A DNA stretch of 64,000 bases from Symsagittifera roscoffensis (Eukaryota; Xenacoelomorpha; Acoela; Convolutidae). Positions 42,699 to 54,279 of the stretch are shown here, piece after piece. Numbering within the stretch: the first letter of the stretch is position 1; every line of letters begins with the position of its first letter. The notes beneath the pieces are model-generated. The model saw only the letters and a list, made by a program, of their open reading frames with translations. It searched no databases and was not told the origin of the DNA. The stretch covers positions 38,953,330 through 39,017,329 of the forward strand of contig NC_087062.1 of assembly GCF_963678635.1 (NCBI RefSeq), read 5' to 3'. Both the position numbers and the translations under genes were made by a program.

Positions 42699-44140
42699 AT
42701 GAGGAAGGCCAAGATTATGATAGTAGCGAATTCAGACGTCGTGCACACTTCCAAGTCTCTGTTTTGGCCGGACATTATAATGTTGGCAGCGGTGGATCTG
42801 GATCTAATGCAATCCGTGTCAATGGCGATTGGGGTACAAAGACAGACAGAGATGAACCCAATCACAATTGTGTTTGCTGGCATCAATGACCATTTACACA
42901 GTAGGGGTTTTCTGAGCAGACTCAGAGAGCCTACGACAGCTGAAGCCGCTGTATGGCCAGCGATAAAAGATATACTCGAGTCGATGGGTGAAGTAGTGGA
43001 TGACACCGATGACCAAGATGACACCGAGAGCCGTGTTCGCGCTGTCTCCGGGGTATGCACGTCTCCCGGATGGACTAAAGTTCTTGTATGCGATTGTGGC
43101 TTTGCTCTCAGAAGGAAATATGATGTAATCATATCGGCCCCAAATTGCGAGATAGAGATGGAGAATCTGAGACCACTCAGGGCCAAACTACCGGCGGTGT
43201 GGTCGGATATCTCGAACGCAATGAGAGGATTCAAGGAGCACTCACTACACATGCTAGTGTTGGAAGAGGTGCTGGGGTTGGAAATGTCCAACTTCAGTCG
43301 ACAGCTCAAAATGAAGCCAGGAATAGATGACGACCATCGAGTAAGTGTGGCGATGTCGAATAACTTATGGTTCCGAGGAATGGACATAAAAGAGGAAGGA
43401 GAGAGAAGAAATAACTCCAAGGATACCAGAGCTCACTTGGAGGCGATGGTTGTGAGAACCAAACCAGAAGCTAACCAGTGGCTATATCTAACTCCTCGAG
43501 TAGCGGCATTGGGCGCGGATGCTTTTGAGCAAGGCCCAGTGATGATCAGGAAGACCCATGCCTACCTTGTAAAGGAGGTGAACCTGGTCGAAAAAGCCCA
43601 GGAGAAGGCAGCCGAGTTTGTAAACAGAGTGTGCCAAGTTACCCTGGAAATTTTCTGGACTGAGAAGGTGAAGGGAGAAGAAGGCTTTGAACGTACTGAT
43701 AGCATGCTGGAAGGACTGGGATCCGGATGGACCCCGTCGTTCTTGGCAAAAGTCTACCCAAAACTCTATCGATACTTGATAAAAGAATTCCTCCAAGCAG
43801 TTGTGGAAGTATCAATCGTTGAACTACTAGCCTTGTTCGTGACGTTTGGAGCAGAAAATTTTTGAAAGGACCGGTAAAACTGTTCACCGAACGAGTTCAG
43901 AACTTGCGGTTAGATGGACTTCTAACATTGATTGCAATAACCCATGGAAACTTGGGAGGACTGATGAACCTGACACGTTACCCAGAGCAGATGAGAAAGA
44001 ATATGAGGAAATTTGATGTGAAGAAAGCCACAGATTCGTGAAATAAGATAAGAGATCTGAGACATACTCTTATCTAGTACCTCCTGCTTCAGAATCGTGT
44101 TGGAAGAGGAGAGGATGAGACGATTGAGAGGGAGGAAGAC
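42699..44140 (+). pseudogene. ORF3 second SGNH-like region and helical tail
   Basis: The 388-residue frame 42699-43865 begins with a possible second SGNH core: AKIMIVANSDVVHTSKSLF in the block I position (no GDS) and PITIVFAGINDHLHSRGF in the block III position. A long alpha-helical part follows with no known domain. The frame shifts at about 43,858 and continues (GPVKLFTERVQNLRLDG...) through TGA 44039-44041 and TAG 44075-44077 into the next ORF. If it is SGNH it lacks the serine, so it would be inactive or divergent. Confidence 0.5.
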
Positions 44141-45489
44141 GTGAGACGACCTGTCGCAGGCATGCCTCTGCTAACTGATCTAAGCTTAGCTATGAGGACC
44201 GATCCCTTAGCGCTGATCAGAGGAGCCACGGAGTTTGTGACAGTGATCTATGGACCAGCAGTCACGTTTGCGTTCCCTGATGTTAAGGTGGAAGCGTACA
44301 GGAGGTCGGTGCTGCACCTGAACCTCATATCAGCAGTGGACGGGAGTGTGCTGAACTGGTGTGAGCAGCGTGTTTTGCGAGAACTCATGATCGAAGATCT
44401 GTTGTTTGGAAGGATAGCAGAGCCAGAAATGACGGTCGTCAACTTTGATGATCACTTCCGCAATCGTATGGGAGAAGTCGAGAGAGGGCACATTGAAGTA
44501 TTTCCGAAGCTCTGGAATCTAAGGCCCTATGACAAGACGAATAGTGAGATAACAAGAATTCCTCGTCTCACTGCGGCATACCACAAGGTGAGAGAAGAGA
44601 CGAAAGACTGGGGTGATTACGAGAAGCTGCCAGAGGAAATCCCTGAATTCCCTCTGATAAGAAGGATGTTGATCGGAGCAGTCTCCGTAGTACAAACTCC
44701 TAGATTGAGAGCGTTTGAGACCAATGAAAGGAGGGTAGCGAAATTCTCGGAAAGGATGGATCCGTGTTTTGTGGGTAGAAAGGCCGCAGTGTTACAGTAC
44801 ACGCGATTTGCTTACACGGATCAAGCGACGAGAAGGCGCATAAGCAATGCCGCGACTCCGAAGCCTGGAGCGTTTGACACGGAATGGACGGAATTAAACC
44901 TACCGCCCATGAGGATGAGAGGCAGAGCCGAATTACCTGAGGCCTCCCTGATTTTGACCAATGTGAAACAGGAGTTAACAGTGGGAGGAACGTTGCAGAC
45001 GAGAACCTTCCTGGCACCCTTCGGCTATGAGGAAATCAAAGTGGTTCATGGAGAAGAGGAAGATGAATCTGCTGGCGGATTAATCATACCGAAATTTCCG
45101 GAAGGGGCCAAGACTGAGAAGCAAGGACCCTCAAGTTCTAGAGATACGCCAGGGCGAGATGATGGGCAGGGAGGAAGCCGTCGATCGGAAGAGCTTATGC
45201 AAGAGGATCCCGATCAAGCAGAGAAGGAGGATGATATAGCATCGACAGCAGGAATATCCAGCCTAGATTTCAATTTATTCAGTGAGTTTGAAAACAATGC
45301 AGACGCGTAGGAAACGACTGAACCAGCAAACGAAGGTACTTCGACACTGGAGCCTCCGTCAGTTTTTGCGGAAATGAAACGATTTTGCCGGAGAGCAGCT
45401 CTCCAGGCAATTCTAAAGACAATGAACAAAGACTCCTCATTGAATAACCAAGGAGAAGAAGGATAGAAGGCGCTGCCAGAGTACCCTTC
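44141..45489 (+). pseudogene. ORF3 unidentified protein segment, 44.1-45.5 kb
   Basis: A 389-residue uninterrupted frame (44141-45310). It is a mixed alpha/beta composition up to about residue 300 (VTFAFPDVKVEAYRR, NLISAVDGSVLNWCEQ, FPLIRRMLIGAVSVVQTP) and then an acidic, Gly/Ser-rich tail. TAG at 45308-45310 and TAG at 45464-45466 interrupt a frame that otherwise continues (PPSVFAEMKRFCRRAALQAIL, then EYPSWEHYPKKSVRY). No membrane segment or signal peptide. Not recognised. Confidence 0.55.
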
Positions 45490-46953
45490 TTGGGAACATT
45501 ACCCGAAGAAGAGTGTGAGGTACATCACCGAGACCATGAGAATGGGACGGGATGCAGCTTGGACAGAGTAGCCTTCATGGAGGAAGTATGGACAGTGGTT
45601 CAGAGCTACCGAACCCAGTCCATTTTGAAAGTAGGTCTCAACCGACCACTGATGCGGGAATCCCTTGACAAACTCGACGAATGTGACGGGAGAATGAGTA
45701 AGTTGTTGATCGACTCAGCCACTGACGAAAGTGAAGCAAACTCTCCCATAAAGATGACACCGCAAGAGGATAAAGGAAACGTTGTATATCTGTCGAGAAC
45801 TAGGAAAGGAACGATGCGATCGAAATTGGTGATTGATAAGATCAATGAGATGAAGATGAAACTAGGCAGCAAAGTGATATCGAGGAGAGCGGGAAAGACG
45901 AAGGTGGATTCGGAAATATCGATGAAAGCTGTCAACTCAGCGAAAAGGAAACGAGTAGGAGGAGTCATGGATTTGGGACAAGGTGATGATCGGTTGCCTG
46001 TCACGGACAGAATGTTAACGGATGTAGCGACGATGCCGCCCATTCTCATAGCAGGGATAAAGTTGACAGGTTATAAATCCAAACGGAGTGACCGCACTCT
46101 GACTGGAGCAACGTTAAAAATGGAAATACTCTGCCAATGTGGAGAAAGTACCATGAAAGACTTTAAACCGTCTCCCATGAACCACGGAAAGGGAAGTGTC
46201 GTAGGACAACTGGTCCCAGTGGAATATAACCGACGGACACTGTCGGAGACTGTACCAATAGATGAACCCGCCGGTGGATACATGGAGATGTTGGAGTACA
46301 GAAACTCGGCCAGAGGACACTTAATGGCTCTGGAAGATAAGAGTGCCATGGAAGGGTATCTGGAGACAATGATGCAAGGCACCACTCTCAAGCAGAAGGC
46401 ATTCGGGACTTTCGCGTCGTCTGAGATGCAGGCAGAAGCGATCGAGCAGTTGGTGAGCCTTCCATGGAAAGCTGTAGTGTTACGGTACTTTGAGGAAGAA
46501 ATGAGGACTACTTCGAGGATACACGCTCTGATAGCAGTGCCCTACGTGAGGACTGAATTACAGCTGAGGTTCGCCTGCTGGATGATCGGACTGACTCGCG
46601 AGGAATATGATTCAGAAGAAAGGAAGAGATCGAAAGAAGAAAAGGTCTTCCTGATGACGAGCATGAGGGATCTGATAATCCAAGAGGGAATGGCAGTAGT
46701 GTGCGCGAAGCGGAGGGACGCTCTCTGTTTCATCCGATTCATGATAGAGCAAATTTCAGTGCCAGCATTGAATACTTGTGTCAAGATGCCGAGAGCGGGC
46801 GATGAAGGAGCGAAAGCCTTACTCTTGCTAGCACTGCTGGATATGCATCAGAGCAAGCCGATGAGGGTGAACATGAAAGAACCCGTGGAGCTAGAACCCG
46901 TGGAAAATAGACAAAATCAGGAGATTCTCGAACAAAGAACTGAGGCACACTAA
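45490..46953 (+). pseudogene. ORF3 unidentified protein segment, 45.5-47.0 kb
   Basis: 487 residues. The first 28 or so residues are out of register; the conserved-looking frame enters near 45,575 with EEVWTVVQSYRTQSIL. It has basic patches (NSAKRKRVGG), a central block (CQCGESTMKDFKPSPMNHGKG, DEPAGGYMEMLEYRNSARG) and a strongly helical end (EQLVSLPWKAVVLRYFEEEM, RFACWMIGLTREEYDSEE). It ends at a TAA after a frameshift near 46,935, with the next segment continuing in another frame. No domain recognised. Confidence 0.55.
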
Positions 46954-48059
46954 GGAATCCATGGGAGCACTGCCGAAATCCAATGAATACTGTGGACCGA
47001 TCAGAAAAAAGTCATACAGTTACGTGTCCGGAGTCAAAGGGATAGCGTACAACCCGTTTCTCAGTGAAGGCATACGCGATTACTTCTTTGATTACGAGCA
47101 AGCGATGTTGCTGAGGTTCTGGACGTCGAGAATTGCAACGATTGGAAGCGCTACTAATCCGCAGACCAAACGGGGACTAGTCCTAGAAGAAAAGGTAGCT
47201 GCACCTTCCGTGCCAGAATCCAACAAACGAGTGGAATTTGGATTGGGATTCTCAGATGAATTACTAAGAACTAGCTTGATGGTAGTGTGGGAACTGATGA
47301 GACCATCATGGTGTCCTAGTCCCAATGCTGTACTCAATAGTCCCAATGCTGTATTCAATAATACTTGCAACACAATATGTGCAGAGGGAACTAAATGCGG
47401 ACTGTAACCTGCGTGATCTTAATATCATATACAATGTGATGACAACAGCCTCTAAGAGCAACGGGGAAGACAAAGTGGAGTTGCCTGGCTAGGGACCAGA
47501 AGACTGGGTTAAACCTGGTAGCTGTCTGGCAGAAGTCTGTGGACTGGATGATCACGTTTGTGGAAGTCTAGATTGCGTAAAAACCCTGTAGAAACAACAC
47601 AAACAGTTGACAATATTGTTTGGGAACATTGTGATGAAAGCGAAGACGGAAACGGAATTGATCGCAGATTGCCATGGAGGAACCGAGGTGAATCTAGTGA
47701 CTGCACTGGGATTCTACAGTATGTTTGGTTCTTTAGAGTCACTACTGAATCTAGAACAGAAACATAAGATGGTCACGGCCATCATGTAGAAGTGTTCCCG
47801 GCAGTTTCGCAAACTGAGCAAAAGCACATAGGAAAATGGAGGGAAGCGATCGAGGCGGAAATGAACATCAGGCACAGTGAAACGTATCGCAGACCATCGG
47901 GAACGTGATATTTGGTGGGATCGACATTAGCTCCAATGTGCAAGAGCATATACCCAGTGCATTTCGTAGCTGTGGATGTAAAAAGTACGAGAACGATCGT
48001 GGATCAAGCCTTCTCAGTGCCAAAGTGTGTGAGATTAGCGAGATTGTCAGAAAGATCTT
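46954..48059 (+). pseudogene. ORF3 unidentified protein segment, 47.0-48.1 kb
   Basis: The frame 46961-47407 (148 residues, with KSYSYVSGVKGIAYNPFL and DYEQAMLLRFWTSRIATIG) shifts near 47,375, after a roughly 20-bp local duplication of the cccaatgctgta word. It then runs to 47,789 with TAG at 47490-47492, 47589-47591 and 47787-47789. A further shifted frame (about 47,830-48,050) contains VIFGGIDISSNVQEH, which looks faintly like the block III of the SGNH-like region upstream. Not otherwise recognised. Confidence 0.45.
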
Positions 48060-48491
48060 ATGAGTTTTTGTGCAAAATATTCTCAGCAGCTCCAGTTGGA
48101 ATTGATACTGGGAAAGAAGTTCATGGGCTACGTCAGTGGAAACTTCAGCGATTTTGAAAGACAAACACAGAGAGGATCAACCGTTACGGATTACAATACA
48201 GTAGATGAAAATGATGAAGTCCGCCGAGCGATGATGGAAGTGAAACCACTACTGGAAGCTTCGGGAAAGCGTAACTGGAGGAGCATCATGTTAACACATG
48301 ATGAGTTTCCCTGCCATTGCTTGCTGCAAACATGGTGGTATCCCGGGCGTAGTAGTCTGGTGCTGATCTGGGACTCTGAAGAGCTGCTCTCTATGGGGTT
48401 TACCAGACTCATCATGGCCCATAACAGTAGTGATAGTGGGAGTTATGATGGCGATACGATGGCTGGAAGCTCATGTGAAGGAGAACAATAG
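48060..48491 (+). pseudogene. ORF3 segment at 48.1-48.5 kb
   Basis: A 143-residue frame starting MSFCAKYSQQLQLELILGKK with a hydrophobic core (SSLVLIWDSEELLSMGF) and a Ser/Asp-rich end. It overlaps the last ORF by 62 bp in another frame, which suggests another frameshift joining them. No domain recognised. Confidence 0.45.
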
Positions 48492-49059
48492 ACAAGAGGC
48501 ACCAACGCTGGAACAATTGCAGAAATTGGATTGTCTAAAAGATTTAGATCTTTTTGGGACAACTTGCAAGATTGTGAACATTCCGATGGAAGTGCAGAAG
48601 ATATGGGCAAGGAGACGACTGATGCTATGGTTTAGAGCCAACATGACCGCATGGTTGTATGAGTATGCCAAGAAGCATATGTCGAAGCACGGCAGAGTGT
48701 ACAGTGTGTATCAGCTGGACATTGGGGCAGGAGCTTTCAAGCGAGCTTTCGTAACTCATCGGAATGCAGTGACCACCGCTGTGAAGAGAACTTCCAGGAC
48801 AAGTGAACGTGATGGAAGGGAGAAAGAAGAGATGTTGAAGGAAGATTTGGAGAGAAACGTGACGTTATGCCTTCACAAACGCTTCTGCAGAAACAGAGAA
48901 TCTAATGTAGATCCCCTACCTTGTTGTAAACAAAGGGTAAAAGAGCAGAAGTGTTGGAGGACTGCTTCCAACAGCGTCAGAATAGCTAACTATGTGTTGC
49001 AAGACACAGAAACTGAAAGTGCAGAGTCAATGTCGCAGGAGGAGGAGATGGAGCATTGA
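48430..49059 (+). pseudogene. ORF3 C-terminal segment
   Basis: 209 residues, helical and charged (EVQKIWARRRLMLWFRANM, KKHMSKHGRVYSVYQLD), a Lys/Arg-rich middle, a Cys/Arg-containing part (LCLHKRFCRNRES, DPLPCCKQRVKEQKC) and an acidic end. It stops at TGA 49057-49059, after which no long frame exists, so this is the natural end of ORF3. No transmembrane anchor, which argues against an envelope protein. Confidence 0.5.
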
Positions 49060-49879
49060 AAAATGGCCGGAAGACAAGATGCAAAAAAAACGATGTTAGA
49101 AGAATTTAAAAATTTTAGAACTTCTAAACGACGAAAAAAGAAGAAACAAAGAAGTGACAAAAGAGAAGAAGTTAAAACTCAGAATTGTTTTATGTGTGTG
49201 ACAAAAACTCAAGTGAGAAACTAAGCAACCAAGTTGTAATTGAAAACTGAAACATTTAGTTGAGTTTTGAGCATTAAAGAGTTTGTTGCATTTATAAATT
49301 TGCAATTTGATTTTAGTTAGTGGCTTTAGAGACACTTACTATTTATTTAGAAAGGCTTGAGTAAAGAGTATATTTAAATATTCCAGCCTGCTTGACTGTT
49401 TTTAATCAACCAGGAAAACTGATCACTTTGTGATGACATGAAAGGCTTGGGTAATCTCTTGAAGAAGGAGATTGTTTCATTGTTCTTTCTAACCACAGAG
49501 TTCCTTGGTTTTAATATTCAGAACAATAACAACTAATATTTCCGAAGGGAAGAAGCATAGTAGGATAATTTTAGCTTGATGGTTGGCAGGACTGTCCTGC
49601 AAACTAACACCTTTTAAAACCTAGGAGAAGAAGTTTTAAATCAGGGCATTGTCATTGGAAGTCAGAAAAAAATGTTTTATCTTAAGTCATATCCTCAAAG
49701 TGCAGATTAGTGAAAAAATTTAGAAGGCTATAGTAGTGTATTATGATGCCATTTATATGCTGCAGTGAGTCGATAAAAGTAATTTGGTGGATTTTGTAAT
49801 TTCTGTTCGATGGCACTGTACCAATTTTACGAACATTGCGAGATTCAATGGGGACATTGACCGGGCTGTCCGGGTAGTA
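49060..49879 (+). other. 3' noncoding region of the giant element
   Basis: About 820 bp, AT-rich, no supported ORF. A polypurine tract is expected just before 49880, but the adjacent bases (ccgggtagta) are not purine-rich; the nearest purine run is caatgggga near 49,848. The PPT is therefore uncertain. Confidence 0.55.
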
Positions 49880-50791
49880 TGTGACATTCGACCAGAATGG
49901 ACGAAAATGCAGATTCAGCAATTTCGAATTATTAGCAGTTAACCTTCCGAATTAGCATTTTTGAAGGATTAACAGTGTTATTGGAACGATTAGTCAAACT
50001 GTGAAGGCTGGAATATTCTGGTATTTCACTTTTTAAAATTTCGAAGTATGACGTCATATTTCTGAGAAACGTCAGAATCGGCCATTTTGGAGGAAAACCA
50101 GAAAAAATATGAACAACAATAGCTGTGATAGCGATAACTACGAGGATTGTGATAGAAAAAACAACAACGAATTGCAGAGTTAGCAGAGACCGTTGCGATT
50201 TGCAACGATTCTGCCGCTACAATCGTTGCAAGGCCGTTCACAACAACGGTGAATGGTGGAAAAGCAGCCTTCCGGAAAGAAGACAAGGTTGTTATTTACC
50301 CGGATTCAAGAATCCGGAGGGGTCTCGGGACTTGGACTAATATCATTTTATACAAACTTTTAGCTTCCCGGTTATGTCTTGAATTGAATTTATTTAACAT
50401 CTGAATTCCTTTTACGACGATGAGAAGCTAGGAGTTGGGGGAAAGGTTGATCCATCTTCGAAGGAGATGATGATTTTTATCTACTGAACAAAAACAATAG
50501 TAATATAATAAGTAGTAGTAGCCCTGTTTTTAGGAGTGACCTCGTGGTCTGGAGATACTGAGATCCAGCCATGAGCTCACTAGTTTTGCATGCAATTAAG
50601 TTAATTTGAGCGTTCTGGTCGAAGCCGGAGAACAGTAACGTTTTTGTCGACCCGATGTTGGAAAGACCACCAAAAGAACTGGCTTTGGTAGAGACGGTGA
50701 AAAGCATGTAGAGCTCTGTTTAGACGTTGGAGAGTCGTCTTAGAACCTAGCTTTCTTTTCCGTCGATATGTACTTCCGGACGAATGTTACA
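49880..50791 (+). repeat. 3' LTR of the giant element
   Basis: The 912-bp partner of 27881-28803. Differences: about six in the first 150 bp, none over about 415 bp, then about twenty plus a roughly 10-bp deletion in the last 355 bp. The same TGACGTCA (50049-50056), hairpin (50200-50231) and CCGGAGGGGTC motif (about 50311) are present. Confidence 0.93.
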
Positions 50792-52819
50792 AGTCTGTAG
50801 TAGTTTCTAATAAAGTATGGGCACCGTGCCTCCAATTCCGTGTTCCCCCGGGGATAACGTCGTCATCTCCCCGATTTCGTGGCACGGGAGGGTACGGATC
50901 TGCTTGGATGTCCCACTGGGTCTTCCTTCCGTATGATTTCTCTAAGATAAGCGTCTCATCGTGTCTTGCTACCACGATAAGAGGCTTCGTATTTCTCCTG
51001 TTTTTTTTAGACTGATTTTCATCTTGTTAATTCGGTTTGTCTGCTTTTCCTGTTTTTATTCGGACAAAATGGTCGTTTTTATTTTATTGAGAAACATCCT
51101 ATCTCCAATCGAAGCTTTAAATTCTAGAAAATTCCGACCCTTCTTTTCATTGCGAATTCCCTGTTAAAGTCTCTACCGTCTTTTTCCGTTTGCATCGGTG
51201 GGTTCGACTGTGCCAATTCGGGGGAATGGCTCGAGGATTGCATTCGCGAAATGTATGACCAGTGTCGAAAAAGGTTTTCCTGAATTTCAATTTGGAAAGT
51301 AACTTCCAGTACAGCTCGCCCTTGTAATTTTTTCAGCAGAATCATTGATTATGCTTTTTTTCTTGTGTTATTACGGTGCTGTGATTAGTTACACTTGACA
51401 GTTCGAGAAGATTTGTTGCGCGTCCAAGTCCTTACAAACAAATGGCAGGCTAATGATTTTGACCCTGGACTGTTTGGGGTAGAACTCGGTCTTTTTGTTA
51501 AAAATTCCATTAAAAATACAATTTCGCCCAACTGTAGCAGCCCATGACTCTTTATGCTTGAGATAAACTGGTTTCATTCTGGGCGAGCGACAAACGACAA
51601 ATTTTGAAGTTTATTTGTCTCACTTGATTGTATATGTTTTGAAAATCGTGATTTTTCATCTCATATTAATTGGAAATTGCTTGAGTATTTTAGAAGCACA
51701 AGTTTTGTAGGTCTTTTCCATTTCATCAATAGTACTTAAATCTTCTTTTGTGAATGGCGGAATTAGTTCAATTACCTGGATATTCTTAACTTCCTCTCTT
51801 TGTTACAGATTGCTCCCCACTGCTGATTTGAAATCGATTTTTTTGGCTACCTCCAGGATTTGAGTCAATCAGAACTTCATGTTCTTTTGGGATTTGTGAG
51901 TCTCGAAACTGTTCATCTGATCTTGTTTCTTTGAAGGCACTGAGCTCGATTCGTTACGTTTTATCTTCATCGCTTTTGCGTCTGTTGAACATCGCTTTGT
52001 TCTTATTTGGTTTTTTAGCTTCGATTTGGTTTCTTGAACTTTGTACAAATTTTTCTTCGTCAAAAGTCAACCGGCAGAAGTCAAATTTATTTCAAACGAT
52101 TTCTTTGTTTTTTTTTATGACATATATAACAAAATTATAGGAAACAAAATTTCGAAAATGATAAGTCTTTGCGGGCATGTCCCAAATGGTCGCCGCAAAA
52201 ATGTTGGAAACGGAATTGGCTTGCGAAATATTGGAAATTTTGCATAGGGAAGAATATTACCAAAAAAACACTTGTTATATCTGCGGTAATGTTTAGCTTC
52301 GGAAACGTGTAGTATGTGCAGCAGCTTTTCTTTGCATTAGTTTTTAAAAATCATTATGTATTACACACCTTCAGATGTTACAATGAACGAGTTATGATAT
52401 GGAACAGGTGGCACTTGCTGCATTGGGTTAGTTTTGCTGTTTCTTATTAATATGCGCATTTAGGCACGGTGTTGAACTTTTCACTTAGTCACTTACTATT
52501 TTAGATCTTAAAAGAGGTATGTTAGAGATATGTCGCAGTCATCAACTTTTACTTTTTGGTACCTGCCAACTATCGTTAATAAAGTCGTTTAGTTTATATC
52601 GCTACGGTGCATGGGCTTATAGTAAAACTTTCCAAAAGCCTTGACAAAAATTGCTCTATTACTTTAATACACGCCAAGCTGTCCGTAAATTTCATAGTTG
52701 ACAAATTTCACAATTGTTGAATTTTCCTTCGGTGTTTAAGTAGCACTGGGCTTTTCCTATTTATCCTAATCCGTATCCATGTTTCGGACTATTGCTTGGC
52801 TTATTTGGGAAAATAATTG
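50792..52819. other. Region upstream of the calcium-channel exon
   Basis: No supported gene. Short frames on both strands show no domain. The stretch is either 5' flank/promoter or an upstream intron of the CaV1 gene. I see no CpG-rich or TATA-type promoter that I can defend. Confidence 0.4.
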
Positions 52820-53061
52820 ATGGATTGCGTTATAATAGGTACAGAGGGAGGAGGACCAGCAGCTAATGGTGCTGCTGGAGGAGCGAACAGCAATGTCAGT
52901 AATGCATGGGCATCCACCCTTGCTGCGACAAAAACAGTCAACACAATTAACAAAAGAAGGCCCGTTAAGCAACAGGCTGCTTCTAGACCAAGACGGGCTT
53001 TATTTTGTTTACAGCTCAGTAACCCTGTTCGCAGAATATGCATTAAAGTGGTGGAGCTCAA
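52820..53061 (+). CDS. CaV1 calcium channel alpha-1 subunit, N-terminal exon
   Basis: The frame from ATG 52820 reads MDCVIIGTEGGGPAANGAAG, a Gly/Ala-rich N-terminus, then NAWASTLAATKTVNTINKRRP, and ends SRPRRALFCLQLSNPVRRICIKVVEL plus AA of a split codon (26 residues summarised here by its RALFCL and NP-RR hallmarks). This is the conserved pre-IS1 segment of L-type voltage-gated calcium channels. A gtaagt donor follows at 53062. An in-frame TAA at 52814-52816 blocks upstream extension. The true exon start is either the ATG at 52820 or an acceptor AG at 52837-52838. The channel mediates voltage-gated Ca2+ entry at the plasma membrane. Confidence 0.82.
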
Positions 53062-54279
53062 GTAAGTTATCAGTAGAAACGGAGCATCTTCAAAAATTAT
53101 ACCCATTTTCAAAGAAATTTTTAGATTTTGTAGAATTGTTCTATCGTACACTCCTTTTTTAATTAATTTTTTTAATCAACGATTCGTGCGCGTGAAAGTT
53201 CCATTGAAAGGATCGACATTCTCAATCTATTTTTCAATGCCGTCGATGTAGAGTAAGCTTCAGCCATCAGTTAGTCTCGTTAATTTGCAGTCCGGGAAAT
53301 TCAATCCAAATTCGTTTCTGAGCTGAAAACACAATTTTAAAAGATATTGGAATGAATGCTTGAATGTTTCTCATTTTTTTGGTGACTAGATTGTTTCAGA
53401 TTGATCTCGGTATTAGTTTAGTGAAATAGGAAAATGAACATTTGTTGATCACGGATACTTAATAGGGCGCCAAACTTTGTGCTGACAAAAGATGATAATT
53501 TATGGTACCTTCGGCTAGCTCTACAATCTCGGCACATAATTACTACTAATTGTAATATAAAATGGCGCATTCGTTATCAGTAGTTTGTTCTAACAGTAGT
53601 TTTTTCTAAGTTTTATATAGCCTCGATCTGGACTGTGTTCAATAATATCTCTCTTCTTTACCGCAAGTTTTGTTCAAATAGTAACAACACTGCTCGAATA
53701 TCAGGCCAAAGCCCTGAATGTTCCGACTGTCCCTTAATTAATAACGAATAGTTTCTGTGGAAAAGAAAATATTGAAAACCTATACATTTTGGACAATATC
53801 TAAGTGCAATATTTTGAGTCGTACGAAATTAATACGACCAATTAGCCAGCCTAATTTCAATTTGGAAGGATTTTGTTGTGCAGGATAATTTGCCACGCAT
53901 AAGTAATTCGCGTTATGCTCTCAGCCAAATGAATTAACTCTTTAAAGCGCGCATAGTTTAGTCCAGAACATGGAAAATTTGGCAATTTTCAAACCCCCAG
54001 AAGTTAACAAAAGATAATCGTAGGTGAAATATCTTTTTACATTTGAAATCAGAAAGTCGATATCTTCAGTGGGGAAAAATAATTTTTGTTGAAAATCATT
54101 GTTTCAATCGGTGAAAGTTGACTGAATAAAAAAACCACACCGAGCATAAATATTCCGTTTTCTTCGAAAGTCGGAACAATAATTGAAAAATGGGATCGGA
54201 AATAAATCAAACATATCTACAGAAAACCTCTGTCATATTTATGGGTTCAAGACAACCTGTTTATTTGTACTTGTTTTAG
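53062..54279 (+). other. Intron between CaV1 exons
   Basis: A 1,218-bp intron starting gtaagt (53062-53067) and ending tgttttag (54272-54279) after a T-rich tract. AT-rich with no recognised repeat or gene. Joining the exons restores the codon AA|G (Lys), giving the VVELKPFEYF junction. Confidence 0.8.

Larger units (their letters stand above)
27881..50791 (+). mobile_element. Giant Ty3/gypsy retrotransposon, 22.9 kb
   Basis: Bounded by LTRs 27881-28803 and 49880-50791 that start TGTGACATTCG and end CGAATGTTACA (near-perfect inverted ends). Internal order: repeat-bearing leader, Gag, PR, RT, RNaseH, integrase, macro-domain-like Pol tail, short gap, then a third coding region of about 8.9 kb. 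LTRs differ by about 3% plus small indels. Only the 3 bases agt flank both ends, so no clear 4-6 bp target duplication is seen. Stops (mainly TGA and TAG), about ten frameshifts and a probable integrase deletion make the copy inactive. The usual Ty3/gypsy length is 5-10 kb. Confidence 0.93.

Noticed and set aside
40165-49059. ORF3 as an envelope gene making this an errantivirus-like element
   Set aside because: No signal peptide, cleavage site, fusion peptide or C-terminal membrane anchor; the recognised domain is a hydrolase.
27881-50794. Target duplication of the giant element
   Set aside because: Only agt is shared by the flanks; three bases can match by chance, so I do not annotate it as a target site duplication.
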